Positions 19,433 through 28,360 of a DNA stretch of 64,000 nt are shown in pieces. The position numbers were made by a program, and so were the translations under genes. Positions within the stretch are counted from its first letter, which is position 1. Every line of letters begins with the position of its first letter. Source of the stretch: Burkholderiales bacterium (GTDB lineage: Bacteria > Pseudomonadota > Gammaproteobacteria > Burkholderiales > Nitrosomonadaceae); NCBI GenBank assembly GCA_024235795.1, contig JACKLR010000003.1:806001-870000 (forward strand), given 5' to 3'. The notes below the pieces were generated by a model. It was not told the origin of the DNA, did not search any database, and was given only the letters and a program-made list of their open reading frames with translations.

Positions 19433-20535
19433 AAATCAGTACTATACAAGACATTATTGCTGATTTACAGTCGGGCAAAATGGTTATTCTTGTTGATGAG
19501 GAAGACCGGGAGAATGAGGGTGATTTAGTACTCGCAGCTGACTTTGTTTCGCCAGAAGCGATTAACTTTATGGCAACTTATGGGAGAGGACTTATCTGTT
19601 TAACGTTGACGGAAGAGCGTTGTCGGCAATTGAATCTGCCCTTAATGGTTGCTTCAAACCGTTCCCCACATGGAACTAATTTTACTCTGTCCATAGAAGC
19701 GGCAAGCGGTGTTACAACAGGAATTTCTGCTGCAGACCGTGCAACGACGATACAGGCCGCAGTCAAAGCAGATGCAAAGGCTGAAGATATTGTTCAGCCA
19801 GGCCATATTTTTCCATTAATGGCTCAGAAAGGTGGTGTGCTTGCGCGAGCAGGACATACAGAAGCGGGTTGTGATTTGGCCAGTATGGCTGGTCTTACAG
19901 CAGCGTCTGTCATTTGTGAAATTCTGAAAGAAGATGGGAGTATGGCAAGACTTTCTGATTTAATGGTATTTGCTAAAAAACATCGGCTCAGAATTGGAAC
20001 AATTGCCGATTTAATCCATTATCGTAGCTTGACAGAAAGTCTGATAACAAGGGTTGCGCAGCGTCAGATACAAACAATACATGGAAATTTTTTACTTACT
20101 GCTTACCGTGATGAAACAGTTAATACTGTTCATCTTGCTTTGTCCAGGGGAAAAATAGAACCGGATACAGAAACGTTAGTACGTGTGCATGAGCCTTTGT
20201 CTGTCATTGATTTGTTGGATGTTCATGACAATACACACTCCTGGAGTATTCATGAGGCTATGCGCATGATTGCAGACGCCGGACGTGGTGCCATTGTACT
20301 TTTACGTGGAAAAGAAAATTCTGATAAGCTGATTGAACGTGTTCAATTAAAACAATCTGATGTCTCTGGACGGAATAAATCCGATTTAAGAGATCATGGT
20401 ATAGGTGCGCAGATACTAAAGGATTTAAATGTTGGTAAAATGCGGTTATTGGCAACACCAAGGAAAATGCCAAGCGTAACCGGTTTCGGTTTGGAAGTGA
20501 CCAGTTATGTGGATGAACCTGAGCTTGACAGGTAA
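19429..20535 (+). CDS. ribBA: Bifunctional-type RibBA: DHBP synthase with degenerate GTP cyclohydrolase II domain
   Basis: The 368-residue protein has an intact N-terminal 3,4-dihydroxy-2-butanone-4-phosphate synthase domain (VDEEDRENEGDLVLAADF, RAGHTEAGCDLASMAG). The C-terminal half (from about residue 205) aligns in outline with GTP cyclohydrolase II. It lacks the three zinc-binding cysteines and the GDxxxSxRCDC signature, so it is probably not catalytic for that step. A separate ribA would be expected elsewhere. Such RibB-plus-inactive-RibA proteins are common in Beta- and Gammaproteobacteria. It overlaps ribE and is followed by ribH. Confidence 0.92.
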   Translation: MKISTIQDIIADLQSGKMVILVDEEDRENEGDLVLAADFVSPEAINFMATYGRGLICLTLTEERCRQLNLPLMVASNRSPHGTNFTLSIEAASGVTTGISAADRATTIQAAVKADAKAEDIVQPGHIFPLMAQKGGVLARAGHTEAGCDLASMAGLTAASVICEILKEDGSMARLSDLMVFAKKHRLRIGTIADLIHYRSLTESLITRVAQRQIQTIHGNFLLTAYRDETVNTVHLALSRGKIEPDTETLVRVHEPLSVIDLLDVHDNTHSWSIHEAMRMIADAGRGAIVLLRGKENSDKLIERVQLKQSDVSGRNKSDLRDHGIGAQILKDLNVGKMRLLATPRKMPSVTGFGLEVTSYVDEPELDR

Positions 20536-20607
20536 AAATCCTAAACGGTGTGTTTTGATTGTGCGCCGACATAAATAATTGGATTATGAACTTATACGGG
20601 GGCTGAA

Positions 20608-21093
20608 ATGGCGTACTATGACGATATTCTGGAATTCGAAACGGATCTAAATGGAGATGGCCTGAGAATCGGTATTGTAATGAGTCGGTTTAATCTCGAT
20701 GTCGGGGAAGGACTGCTCGGCGCGTGTACAGCGGAATTAAAAAAATGCGAGGTACAGGATTCTGATATTCTTCTGGTAACCGTCCCGGGTGCGCTTGAAG
20801 TACCTGCCACGTTATTGAAAATGGCTTATTCAAATCAGTTTGATGCACTGATAGCATTGGGCGCCGTGATTCGTGGGGATACTTATCATTTTGAAATAGT
20901 AGCCAATGAGTCAGCGCGTGGAATTACTCGGGTACAGTTGGAAACAGAAATCCCTGTTGCAAATGGTATTTTGACTACTGATACGGAAGACCAAGCCATT
21001 GAAAGGATGAGCCAGAAGGGTATGGATGCAGCACGTGCAGCAGTGGAAATGGGAAATTTACTGATCAAGCTGGAAGAAAACAGTGTTGACTGA
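20608..21093 (+). CDS. ribH: 6,7-dimethyl-8-ribityllumazine synthase
   Basis: Condenses DHBP with the ribitylamino-pyrimidine to the lumazine precursor of riboflavin. It assembles as a pentamer or capsid. The 161-residue product shows GIVMSRFN, VPGALEVPATL, LGAVIRGDTYHFEIVANESA (phosphate site and catalytic His) and NGILTTDTEDQAIERM. A good ribosome binding site (GGGGGCTGAA) precedes the ATG. It overlaps the nusB start by 11 bases. Confidence 0.96.
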   Translation: MAYYDDILEFETDLNGDGLRIGIVMSRFNLDVGEGLLGACTAELKKCEVQDSDILLVTVPGALEVPATLLKMAYSNQFDALIALGAVIRGDTYHFEIVANESARGITRVQLETEIPVANGILTTDTEDQAIERMSQKGMDAARAAVEMGNLLIKLEENSVD

Positions 21094-21550
21094 GATACCA
21101 ACACGGAAAAAAATAACAAAACAAAAAAGTCGTCGTCGATTGGCCCGCGAGCTTGTTCTACAGGGAATTTATCAATGGCGACTAGTGGGTGGTACACCCA
21201 ATTTTATTGAGACGCAATTGCGCGAAACAAAAGAATTTTTACGCGCTGATGAAAAATATTTTCTGAAATTATTCAATGGCGTTTTAAGCGACGTAAATGT
21301 ACTGGTAGAAACAATTCAACCATATCTCGATAGATCCCTTAAAGAACTCAGTCCGGTAGAATTTGCCATTTTGTTACTAAGTACCTATGAATTAATTCAT
21401 TTTATTGAAATACCTTACCGAGCCGTCATTAATGAAGCGATAGAACTTGCCAGGACATATGGCGGCAGTGATGGCTATAAATATGTCAACGGTGTACTTG
21501 ATAAACTGGCAGTAAAACTGCGCGCTGTAGAAATTGCTGCGCAAGAATAA
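21083..21550 (+). CDS. nusB: Transcription antitermination factor NusB
   Basis: Binds boxA with S10 (NusE) in rRNA antitermination. The 155-residue all-helical protein shows RRLARELVLQGIYQW near the N-terminus and YRAVINEAIELARTYGGSDGYKYVNGVLDKLA near the C-terminus (quoted in part by motif), both diagnostic. The start is a GTG at 21083 with GGAAGAAAA upstream; the next codon, TTG, is an alternative. ribH-nusB-thiL-pgpA order is a conserved proteobacterial arrangement. Confidence 0.95.
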   Translation: MLTEIPTRKKITKQKSRRRLARELVLQGIYQWRLVGGTPNFIETQLRETKEFLRADEKYFLKLFNGVLSDVNVLVETIQPYLDRSLKELSPVEFAILLLSTYELIHFIEIPYRAVINEAIELARTYGGSDGYKYVNGVLDKLAVKLRAVEIAAQE

Positions 21551-21600
21551 CAGTTGAAAACCAGTGTCTGAATTGTATCTGTAGAGCAAGTACTAGGATC

Positions 21601-22572
21601 GTGCCATCTGAATTCGATATTATTCAACGTTACTTTAGTCGACCGGTAACTGGAACAGTACTGGGAATAGGTGATGACGCTGCAATCATAGCGCCAAATC
21701 CTGACATGGAACTGGCCGTTTCTACTGATACTATGGTTTCCGGACGACATTTTTTTGAAGACGCAGATCCCTATAAGTTAGGATATAAGTCACTGGCTGT
21801 TAATTTGTCTGACATGGCGGCGATGGGTGTAAAGCCGCGGTGGGTAACACTTTCAATAACCCTCCCTAGAAATCTGGTCGAATCACATGAAATTTGGCTC
21901 AGTAAATTTGCCGACGGTTTTTATGAGCTGGCGAAGCATCACCAGGTCGCTTTAATTGGCGGTAATACAACATGTGGAGCACTTAATATTGGGGTTCAGA
22001 TTATCGGGGAAATTGAAAAGGGTCAGTTTTTGCGCCGCAGTGGCGCAAAATCAGGTGACGATATCTGGGTATCGGGGTATTTAGGTGATGCTGCTTTGGC
22101 TTTAAAATATATGTTGCGGGAAATAGACTTGACTGACTATGAAGCAGATTATTGTCTATCAGCTTTACATATGCCAACAGCACGTGTTGAATTGGGACAA
22201 CATCTGGTTGGCCTAGTACATTGTGCAATTGATATTTCTGATGGTTTAGTGGCGGACTTGGGGCATATCTTGGCCTCTTCAAAACAGGCGGCGATCGTGC
22301 GCTTTGATTCTTTGCCGTGCTCTACTGTTATGAAAAGGCACAGATCCTTACCATTGGCACAACACTGCCTCCTTGCAGGAGGAGATGATTATGAACTCTG
22401 TTTTACCGCGCCGAGAGAGAACCGTAGTTCTATTGAGTGTATTGCACAAAAATTCGAAATTCCTTTGACTTGCATTGGAGAAGTTACACGAGGGGAAGGT
22501 TTATATGTGATGGATGGGCGGGGTAGAGAAATGAAGATAGAGAAAAAGGGATATGACCACTTTACTTCCTAA
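21601..22572 (+). CDS. thiL: Thiamine-monophosphate kinase
   Basis: Phosphorylates thiamine phosphate to the active diphosphate. The 323-residue protein starts at GTG and shows GIGDDAAII, STDTMVSGRHF, LAVNLSDMAAMG, IGGNTT and DISDGLVADLGH, the PurM/ThiL ATP- and metal-binding set. The C-terminus ends KGYDHFTS. It overlaps pgpA by 20 bases, supporting one transcript. Confidence 0.95.
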   Translation: MPSEFDIIQRYFSRPVTGTVLGIGDDAAIIAPNPDMELAVSTDTMVSGRHFFEDADPYKLGYKSLAVNLSDMAAMGVKPRWVTLSITLPRNLVESHEIWLSKFADGFYELAKHHQVALIGGNTTCGALNIGVQIIGEIEKGQFLRRSGAKSGDDIWVSGYLGDAALALKYMLREIDLTDYEADYCLSALHMPTARVELGQHLVGLVHCAIDISDGLVADLGHILASSKQAAIVRFDSLPCSTVMKRHRSLPLAQHCLLAGGDDYELCFTAPRENRSSIECIAQKFEIPLTCIGEVTRGEGLYVMDGRGREMKIEKKGYDHFTS

Positions 22573-23110
22573 GCCATATGGCTATTCCAAAGATAACCGT
22601 TCTGAATCTTCTAGTGTGCGGCCAGATATCGTTTTTGTCTGTAAGCACCCCGCTTATTTTATGGCTTTTTCCGGTGGTTTCGGTTTGAGCCCAAAAGCGC
22701 CCGGTACGGTCGGTACGCTAATCGCTTTTCCTTTGTTCTGGATATTGGATCATTATCTTAATCCAATCCATTTATTGCTGTTGATTGATGTTTTGTTTAT
22801 TCTGGGTATTTGGGCATGTGGAGTGACGGGTAGAGTGCTTGGCGTACCAGACCATAGTGGTATGGTTTGGGACGAGACTGTTGCTTTTTTATTGGTGCTG
22901 TATTTTACACCAACGGGTTGGATCTGGCAGCTCGCGGCTTTTTTTCTTTTTCGCTTTTTCGATATAATTAAACCACAGCCAATTCGATACTATGATCGAC
23001 GCTTAAAAGGTGGCTTTGGGGTCATGTTTGACGATTTGATTGCTGCATTTTTTACTTTGCTTTGCTTATCGGGTTGGAAGGCTTGGGTGTTGTTTGAAGG
23101 ATATTTTTAA
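22553..23110 (+). CDS. pgpA: Phosphatidylglycerophosphatase A
   Basis: Dephosphorylates phosphatidylglycerophosphate in cardiolipin/phosphatidylglycerol synthesis at the inner membrane. The 185-residue product shows GFGLSPKAPGTVGTL, MVWDETVAFLLVL, FFLFRFFDIIKPQPIRYYD (in parts) and several hydrophobic helices. The N-terminal 25 residues are more polar than typical, so a start further in is possible. It is coupled to thiL by overlap and followed by pncC. Confidence 0.92.
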   Translation: MTTLLPKPYGYSKDNRSESSSVRPDIVFVCKHPAYFMAFSGGFGLSPKAPGTVGTLIAFPLFWILDHYLNPIHLLLLIDVLFILGIWACGVTGRVLGVPDHSGMVWDETVAFLLVLYFTPTGWIWQLAAFFLFRFFDIIKPQPIRYYDRRLKGGFGVMFDDLIAAFFTLLCLSGWKAWVLFEGYF

Positions 23111-23663
23111 ACACGTTAATAACAGCTTGAATACAGGAAAAACCGAAATTTCTGATAGCAAACAAGCTATTATTTGCTTGGCTGCTGAAGTGGGCGAACG
23201 TCTTCGGCAACGTGGACTACTATTAGTCAGCGCGGAATCCTGTACGGGAGGATGGCTGGGTCAGGCTGTTACAGCGATAGCTGGAAGTTCCCTCTGGTAT
23301 GATCGAGGTTTTATTACTTATAGTAATCGTTCCAAGAACGAAATGTTGGGCGTCAGTATAGCAACGCTAGAAAAGTATGGCGCTGTATCCGAAATAACGG
23401 CACAGGAAATGGCCTCTGGTGCTCAAAAAAACAGCCACGCCCAGGTCAGTGTAGCCATAACGGGAATAGCAGGTCCCTCCGGCGGGAACAAGGCTAAACC
23501 GGTTGGAACAGTTTGTTTTGCATGGCTATTTACGGAAGGACTTTTGAATAGTGAAACATGTTTTTTTACTGGGGACCGTGAATCCGTGCGACGGCAGTCC
23601 GTTATGAAAGCACTGCAGGGACTGCTAAAGCTATTGGATGAGAGTTCAATCCATGTTGTTTAA
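23094..23663 (+). CDS. pncC: Nicotinamide-nucleotide amidohydrolase (CinA C-terminal domain family)
   Basis: Deamidates NMN to NaMN in pyridine nucleotide recycling. It carries the single CinA C-terminal domain: LLVSAESCTGGWLGQAVT, GSSLWYDRGFITYSN, GAVSEITAQEMA and VAITGIAGPSGG. The frame opens at a TTG at 23040, which would overlap pgpA by 71 bases. The TTG at 23094 with GGAAGG upstream and the TTG at 23127 are more plausible starts. I list 23094, giving 189 residues; the start is uncertain. It is the last gene of the rib-nus-thi cluster. Confidence 0.88.
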   Translation: MKDIFKHVNNSLNTGKTEISDSKQAIICLAAEVGERLRQRGLLLVSAESCTGGWLGQAVTAIAGSSLWYDRGFITYSNRSKNEMLGVSIATLEKYGAVSEITAQEMASGAQKNSHAQVSVAITGIAGPSGGNKAKPVGTVCFAWLFTEGLLNSETCFFTGDRESVRRQSVMKALQGLLKLLDESSIHVV

Positions 23664-23692
23664 CGATTAAACTGGTTTTTGAAATTTATGAT

Positions 23693-24388
23693 TTATGCAA
23701 AATACGATGGATCGTGAAAAGTATGGTTAGTTTTAGTTGGTTTGAGCGAAGTAACAGTATCTTTCATCATCAATGCCAATTTTATACGATCTGTTATCTG
23801 CAGTTTACGAAAAATTTCAGTTAAATGTGCTTTGACGGTGCGTTCGGTAATATCGAGTCGGTTTGCAATTCTTTTGTTGCTTTCGCCACGTCCGACCAGC
23901 ATCGCTATTTCATATTCACGTTTGGTCAAGTTTGTTAAGAGATCGTGAATCGCGCTTTCAATCCTGTCTTTTTCCAGCGTTACTTCAACAAGCTCCTGTA
24001 GCATGTAACTTGTTAAAGAACGACGTATCCACAATTCACCTTTCTGAACAGCTTTGATTGCTAAAATGATTTGTTCGGGTTTCATGTCATAATGGCAGCA
24101 ACCGCTGACACCGCTTTTGAATAAAGTCCATTCTTCACCGTCATTAATCGCTGGACTAAAAATGATGATTTTTATTTTAGGAATTGAAACAGTTGCTTCC
24201 AGAATTTCTTTTTGAAGATCTTGTCCTAAAAAAGCATAATCGAGTAAAAGAATATCCGGCTTAACTTTCATAAGTCGATCTTTAAAGTGTCTTGGATTAT
24301 TGATTGTACACGTCGAAAAGAAACCAAAAACACTGTGATCCCATTGTGTAAGCAATTTTGTATTAGCGCTGGCAAGTAAAATTAACAT
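23693..24388 (-). CDS. NarL/LuxR-type DNA-binding response regulator with atypical receiver
   Basis: This 231-residue protein has an N-terminal receiver-like domain (residues 1-120) and a C-terminal LuxR HTH (LTKREYEIAMLVGRGESNKRIANRLDITERTVKAHL). The phospho-acceptor Asp is present in ILLLDYAFLG. The N-terminal acidic pair that binds magnesium is replaced (LILLASANTK), so phosphorylation may be lost or altered. It lies six bases after a second receiver-only protein on the same strand, and no kinase is nearby. The pair probably forms an operon. Confidence 0.8.
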   Translation of the reverse strand: MLILLASANTKLLTQWDHSVFGFFSTCTINNPRHFKDRLMKVKPDILLLDYAFLGQDLQKEILEATVSIPKIKIIIFSPAINDGEEWTLFKSGVSGCCHYDMKPEQIILAIKAVQKGELWIRRSLTSYMLQELVEVTLEKDRIESAIHDLLTNLTKREYEIAMLVGRGESNKRIANRLDITERTVKAHLTEIFRKLQITDRIKLALMMKDTVTSLKPTKTNHTFHDPSYFA

Positions 24389-24394
24389 AGGTAT

Positions 24395-24883
24395 TTAAGT
24401 AAGCTTAATTTTATCCATTATCTTTACGAGAATTTTGCGCGAAACCCACGGTTCTCCTCTATTCACTGTTTCGACAATTAGTGAGACATTAATAGGCTTT
24501 ACACTACAATTGACAATTCCACGTGCACCGCTCTCGAGAACTTGCAATACTTGACTGTCATCTACTTCTTCTTTGACTAAGACAACAGGTAACGTACCCG
24601 GACAATGCTGATTTAACTCATGGAGCAAATCAAAGGACTCTTGTGTTAATTGTTGAGCATTCACAAAAAGCACCCGAGGCCTTAACCGTTTAATTCGTGC
24701 AACAGTATTTGCTTTTAACGACTGATTGTTACGAGACTTGAGTCGTATTTCCATATTTTTGTTGTAAAGAGAGTTTTCGTCGGTTAGCACTTCTATATTT
24801 TGATTATTTTGTCGCAGATGGTGTTCCAATTGTCTACGCTTCATCTGGTCGTTTTCTGCAACAGCTACTGTTATTGGATGCAT
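24395..24883 (-). CDS. Stand-alone pseudo-receiver protein
   Basis: This 162-residue protein resembles the receiver half of a NarL-type regulator: HPITVAVAENDQMKRRQLEHH, then LRPRVLFVNAQQ, then LPVVLVKEEV and GARGIVNCSVKPINV (quoted in parts). The usual phospho-acceptor Asp is Asn (FVNAQ), and the protein stops at KIMDKIKLT where an HTH would begin. It is probably a phosphorylation-independent partner or decoy for the adjacent regulator. The ATG at 24881-24883 follows TAGGAAAAAA; a longer frame upstream lacks such a site. Confidence 0.62.
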   Translation of the reverse strand: MHPITVAVAENDQMKRRQLEHHLRQNNQNIEVLTDENSLYNKNMEIRLKSRNNQSLKANTVARIKRLRPRVLFVNAQQLTQESFDLLHELNQHCPGTLPVVLVKEEVDDSQVLQVLESGARGIVNCSVKPINVSLIVETVNRGEPWVSRKILVKIMDKIKLT

Positions 24884-25598
24884 TTTTTTCCTAAATTCTT
24901 TTATTGCAGTTAATAATAATGACAAGCTTACTTAACCCTTGTAACCAATCTATTACAAGAAATTTACCGTATATCTTTCGGGTAATACAAGACTGAACCC
25001 GCTGTGAGCGGATAATCGGCTTCCCTTTTACTGAGTGTAGTTTTGTTTTAGCCAGAATCAAACCTACCGGCTTTAGTTTTTGCGTATATTCAGTTTAGAC
25101 TCCTTTGCATCCAGAACATAGAGAAAACTGTAGTTATTTCCCGGGTATGGTGCGCCTTTCAGTGAAATACCAAGAGAATGTTATGTGCAGGCCTGATTAC
25201 TGGTTTAAACGGGGAAATAATTGCTTGGTGTGTTACTTAAAAACCAAAAACCATGCCAATAGGAAATTTGCCGAAGGTCAATTGCTTTCTTTTTCTTACA
25301 GTTACCAATTATTATTGTTTCTTTTCGTTCGGCGTTGCCTGTGGATGATAAAATATACAGAAATAGCAAAGAAAGCAGTTTCTAATTATTTTCTGATTAG
25401 TGAAAACGAACACTTGTAAATATAGAATCAAGGATAATTTAATTGTATTTAGGCGGGCTGTTATCTGTCGTCGTAGAGTATTTATATACCATGGAGTTTA
25501 TAATTGTGTGCAGTGCATAACCTCTAAGTTTGCTTTATCTAGCTTTGATGAAAAGAAATAAAGTTGTCTCAAAAATTTTTGAATATTTTTAATATATT
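24884..25598. other. 715-base gap without a credible gene
   Basis: The stretch between the regulator pair and gltX has only a TTG-initiated 104-codon frame (25105-25419) with no recognisable domain or ribosome binding site. The gap should contain divergent promoters for the regulator pair and gltX. I see no RNA gene or repeat in it. Confidence 0.5.
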
Positions 25599-26999
25599 AT
25601 GAACGTACGTACACGGTTTGCACCCAGCCCAACCGGTTATCTTCACATTGGCGGTGCACGTACGGCTTTGTTTTCCTGGGCCTACGCTCGTAAACATTGT
25701 GGTCAATTTATACTACGTATTGAAGATACTGATCTTGAACGCTCGACCAAAGAATCTATAAAAATCATTCTAGAGGGTATGTCTTGGTTGGGATTGGATT
25801 ATGACGAGGGGCCATACTATCAAATGGAGCGCTTGCAACGTTATCAGGAAGTTGCACAGCAATTATTAGAAAACGACCAGGCCTATTATTGTTATGCCAG
25901 TAAAGAAGAGCTGGAAGAAATGCGCGAACAACAATTGGCTGCCGGTTTGAAACCTAGATATGATGGGCGCTGGCGTGATTCTAAACAGACGCCACCCAAA
26001 GGGGTAAAACCGGTAATTCGTTTTAAAAATCCGTTGACGGGTTATGTAAACTTTGATGATTTGATCAAAGGAAAAATATCGGTTGCCAATAGCGAGCTTG
26101 ATGACTTGGTGCTGATCCGAAGTGACGGAGTTCCTACCTACAATTTCAGTGTGATTTTGGATGATCTTGATATGAATATCACGCATGTTATCAGGGGTGA
26201 TGACCATGTAAATAATACACCCCGGCAGATAAACATTTTAAAAGCTTTGGACGCGCCCTTACCTGAATATGCCCATGTTCCAATGATACTTGGTGCCAAT
26301 GGCGAACGGTTGTCAAAACGGCATGGTGCAGTATCAGTGACTCAATATCGAGATGACGGCTATTTGCCCGAGGCGTTGATCAACTATCTAGCAAGATTAG
26401 GCTGGTCGCATGGAGACGAAGAAATATTTAGCTGCGAACAATTGATCGAATGGTTCGATTTGACTTCTATCAGCCGTTCTCCGGCAAAATTTAATCCTGA
26501 AAAGCTACATTGGCTTAATCAGCAGTATCTAAAAAAAGCGGATAATGGTCGTTTGGCTGAACTTGTTATTCCCTATCTTCAAAAAGATGGCTGTGATGTA
26601 ATCAAAGGGCCAGACTTGTCAAAAGTTATTGATTTGCTGAAAGAAAGAGTCTATACCATTGAAGAATTAGCCGATGCTGCTGTATTCTTTTTTCGACCGT
26701 TGGAACCTGCAGATGAATTAAAGATGCAGTTTTTTACTGTTGACAACAAACCAATTCTCTTAGATTTGATGGAACGACTGAAGCAAGTTCAAGACTGGCA
26801 AAAAGATACTATTCAGCAAGTAATCAAGATTATCGTCAAAGAACATGGCGTCAAATTTCCAATGGTTGCAATGCCAGTTCGGGTCATGGTGACTGGAGAA
26901 ACGCACACGCCATCAATTGATTCAGTGCTTGAGCTCCTCGGATGTGAAGAAACGTTAAGACGCATGAATACGCAAATGAAATACTTTCCAAATACTTAG
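25599..26999 (+). CDS. gltX: Glutamyl-tRNA synthetase
   Basis: Charges tRNA-Glu with glutamate. The 466-residue class I synthetase shows the HIGH-type signature RFAPSPTGYLHIGGARTALF at the N-terminus, LRIEDTDLERS, VIRGDDHVNNTPRQI and the KMSKS-type loop LSKRHGAVSV. The anticodon-binding helical domain is complete. It is followed by tRNA-Ala and tRNA-Glu genes, so enzyme and substrate tRNA are adjacent. Confidence 0.97.
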   Translation: MNVRTRFAPSPTGYLHIGGARTALFSWAYARKHCGQFILRIEDTDLERSTKESIKIILEGMSWLGLDYDEGPYYQMERLQRYQEVAQQLLENDQAYYCYASKEELEEMREQQLAAGLKPRYDGRWRDSKQTPPKGVKPVIRFKNPLTGYVNFDDLIKGKISVANSELDDLVLIRSDGVPTYNFSVILDDLDMNITHVIRGDDHVNNTPRQINILKALDAPLPEYAHVPMILGANGERLSKRHGAVSVTQYRDDGYLPEALINYLARLGWSHGDEEIFSCEQLIEWFDLTSISRSPAKFNPEKLHWLNQQYLKKADNGRLAELVIPYLQKDGCDVIKGPDLSKVIDLLKERVYTIEELADAAVFFFRPLEPADELKMQFFTVDNKPILLDLMERLKQVQDWQKDTIQQVIKIIVKEHGVKFPMVAMPVRVMVTGETHTPSIDSVLELLGCEETLRRMNTQMKYFPNT

Positions 27000-27051
27000 A
27001 ATTACTTTACTTTGCTGGTTTCCATCAGTATAATCCATGTTCCTTTGATCA

Positions 27052-27127
<76 letters not shown>

Positions 27128-27172
27128 GTATCTTGATTGTTGATGCTATATTGATAGTAAATAGTTCTCTTG

Positions 27173-27248
27173 GTCCCCATCGTCTAGAGGCCTAGGACAT
27201 CGCCCTTTCACGGCGGTAACAGGGGTTCGAATCCCCTTGGGGACGCCA
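27173..27248 (+). tRNA. tRNA-Glu (anticodon TTC), island integration site
   Basis: 76 bases. Acceptor GTCCCCA/TGGGGAC plus G and CCA; anticodon loop CTTTCAC with TTC. Its 3' part from the anticodon loop onward is duplicated at 35260-35303, so this gene is the attachment site of the adjoining island. The copy here is complete and should be functional. Confidence 0.96.
27205..27248 (+). repeat. attL: 44-base core within tRNA-Glu
   Basis: The sequence from the anticodon loop to the CCA end of tRNA-Glu is repeated at 35260-35303 with a single G/A mismatch (27212 versus 35267). This marks the left boundary of the genomic island. Confidence 0.93.
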
Positions 27249-27683
27249 TATAAAACAATGGCTTATACAAGTTAAGGATGAAAAATTTTTAACTTGTCTC
27301 GAATTTGTACCAGATATGCATATCAAATAAAAACCCGCCGTACAGACGGGCTCATAGTCATTTATTGCCTAATCTGACTTTTTGTGTAGCTGACAAGCAA
27401 TCTGGTCAAGAATCCTCACTACACCACACTCTTAAAACTCGGGCTAACGCCTGTAAATTCATAAAAACAATCGCTTAGTTAATAAGTGGCTAAGTGCTTG
27501 TTTGTTTCTATACATCTATGTCACCAATTGCCACCCGCATAAAATAAAAAAAGCGAGAGAGAGGACAATAAAAATAGTTATCCCAAATTAGCTGCGGAGA
27601 TATTTTTCTTGTCAAATATGCCGTTAATGGGTATTGATTTAGCTATGATTGATAAAACCTCTTAAGGCGCATATACTTAATTA
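27249..27683. other. 435-base island left end without a gene
   Basis: The region between tRNA-Glu and the Panacea gene contains a minus-strand terminator (27325-27350) and AT-rich sequence before the antitoxin. No reading frame of interest is visible. Here the antitoxin promoter and left-end integration arm sites would be expected. Confidence 0.5.
27325..27350 (-). terminator. Rho-independent terminator, minus strand
   Basis: On the minus strand CCCGTC-TGTAC-GGCGGG is followed by TTTTTATTTG, giving a 6-bp stem (with one G-U pair) and T run. It would stop minus-strand transcription from inside the island before it enters tRNA-Glu. Confidence 0.65.
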
Positions 27684-28253
27684 ATGGAAAATAGTGAATC
27701 ATTGATAATAACCCATGAGCGCGAGAAATTGATCAATGCGATCGTTTACTTCGCAAAAAACATTCAATTTTTAGGAAAAGTTAAACTTTTCAAGTTGCTC
27801 TATTTTCTTGATTTTGATCATTACAAAGAAGTTGGGCGATCAGTAACCGGACTTGATTACTTTGCCTGGAAAATGGGGCCGGTGCCGGTAAGCTTGTATA
27901 AAGAAGTAGATATGCCAGAACAAGATATGGCAGAAAAGATCGAGTTCATAGTAAAAAAAGTTCGCAACGGAGATATGCTAACTGTTTTGCCGTTATGTGA
28001 TTTTGATCAAAAGCATTTCACAAAAAGGGAATTGCGCATCATGCAGTCTCTTGTTGATCAATATGCAAATGCAAGAGCAGAGGAAATGGTTGAAGCAACT
28101 CATTTAGAAAATCAGCCATGGCATAAAGTTTATATCGAAGAGGGAAATAAGCAAAAGATCATTCCTTATAAACTGTCGGTGCGCAAACAGGAACTCAATG
28201 AAATAAACGATTTAGCAAATGAACGTGAAGAGTTTATTAGGCATCTTTCTTGA
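27684..28253 (+). CDS. Panacea-domain (DUF4065/SocA-like) antitoxin
   Basis: This 189-residue protein carries the Panacea domain near its N-terminus: INAIVYFAKNIQFLGKVKLFKLLYFLDFDHY (in part), followed by GLDYFAWKMGPVP, the hallmark pattern. Panacea proteins are antitoxins paired with many unrelated toxins and are spread on phages and islands; SocA, a related protein, is a ClpXP adaptor for its toxin. The frame is intact. The presumed partner gene starts three bases after its stop but is split by an IS256 element. It is the only plus-strand cargo gene of the island besides the transposase. Confidence 0.8.
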   Translation: MENSESLIITHEREKLINAIVYFAKNIQFLGKVKLFKLLYFLDFDHYKEVGRSVTGLDYFAWKMGPVPVSLYKEVDMPEQDMAEKIEFIVKKVRNGDMLTVLPLCDFDQKHFTKRELRIMQSLVDQYANARAEEMVEATHLENQPWHKVYIEEGNKQKIIPYKLSVRKQELNEINDLANEREEFIRHLS

Positions 28254-28360
28254 TTCATGGATCCGGGAACTGTTTTTTTCTATGAAAATTTCAAGTTTTA
28301 TGAGGGAGTATTAGAAATTCTGTGTCATTCCTTTACTATTAAATTTTATAGGAGTGACGA

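Noticed and set aside
23040..23093. Upstream TTG start for pncC
   Set aside because: It would add a hydrophobic, Cys-rich stretch that is only the pgpA C-terminus read in another frame.
25105..25419. TTG-initiated 104-codon reading frame before gltX
   Set aside because: No ribosome binding site, no recognisable domain and an erratic composition; regarded as chance.
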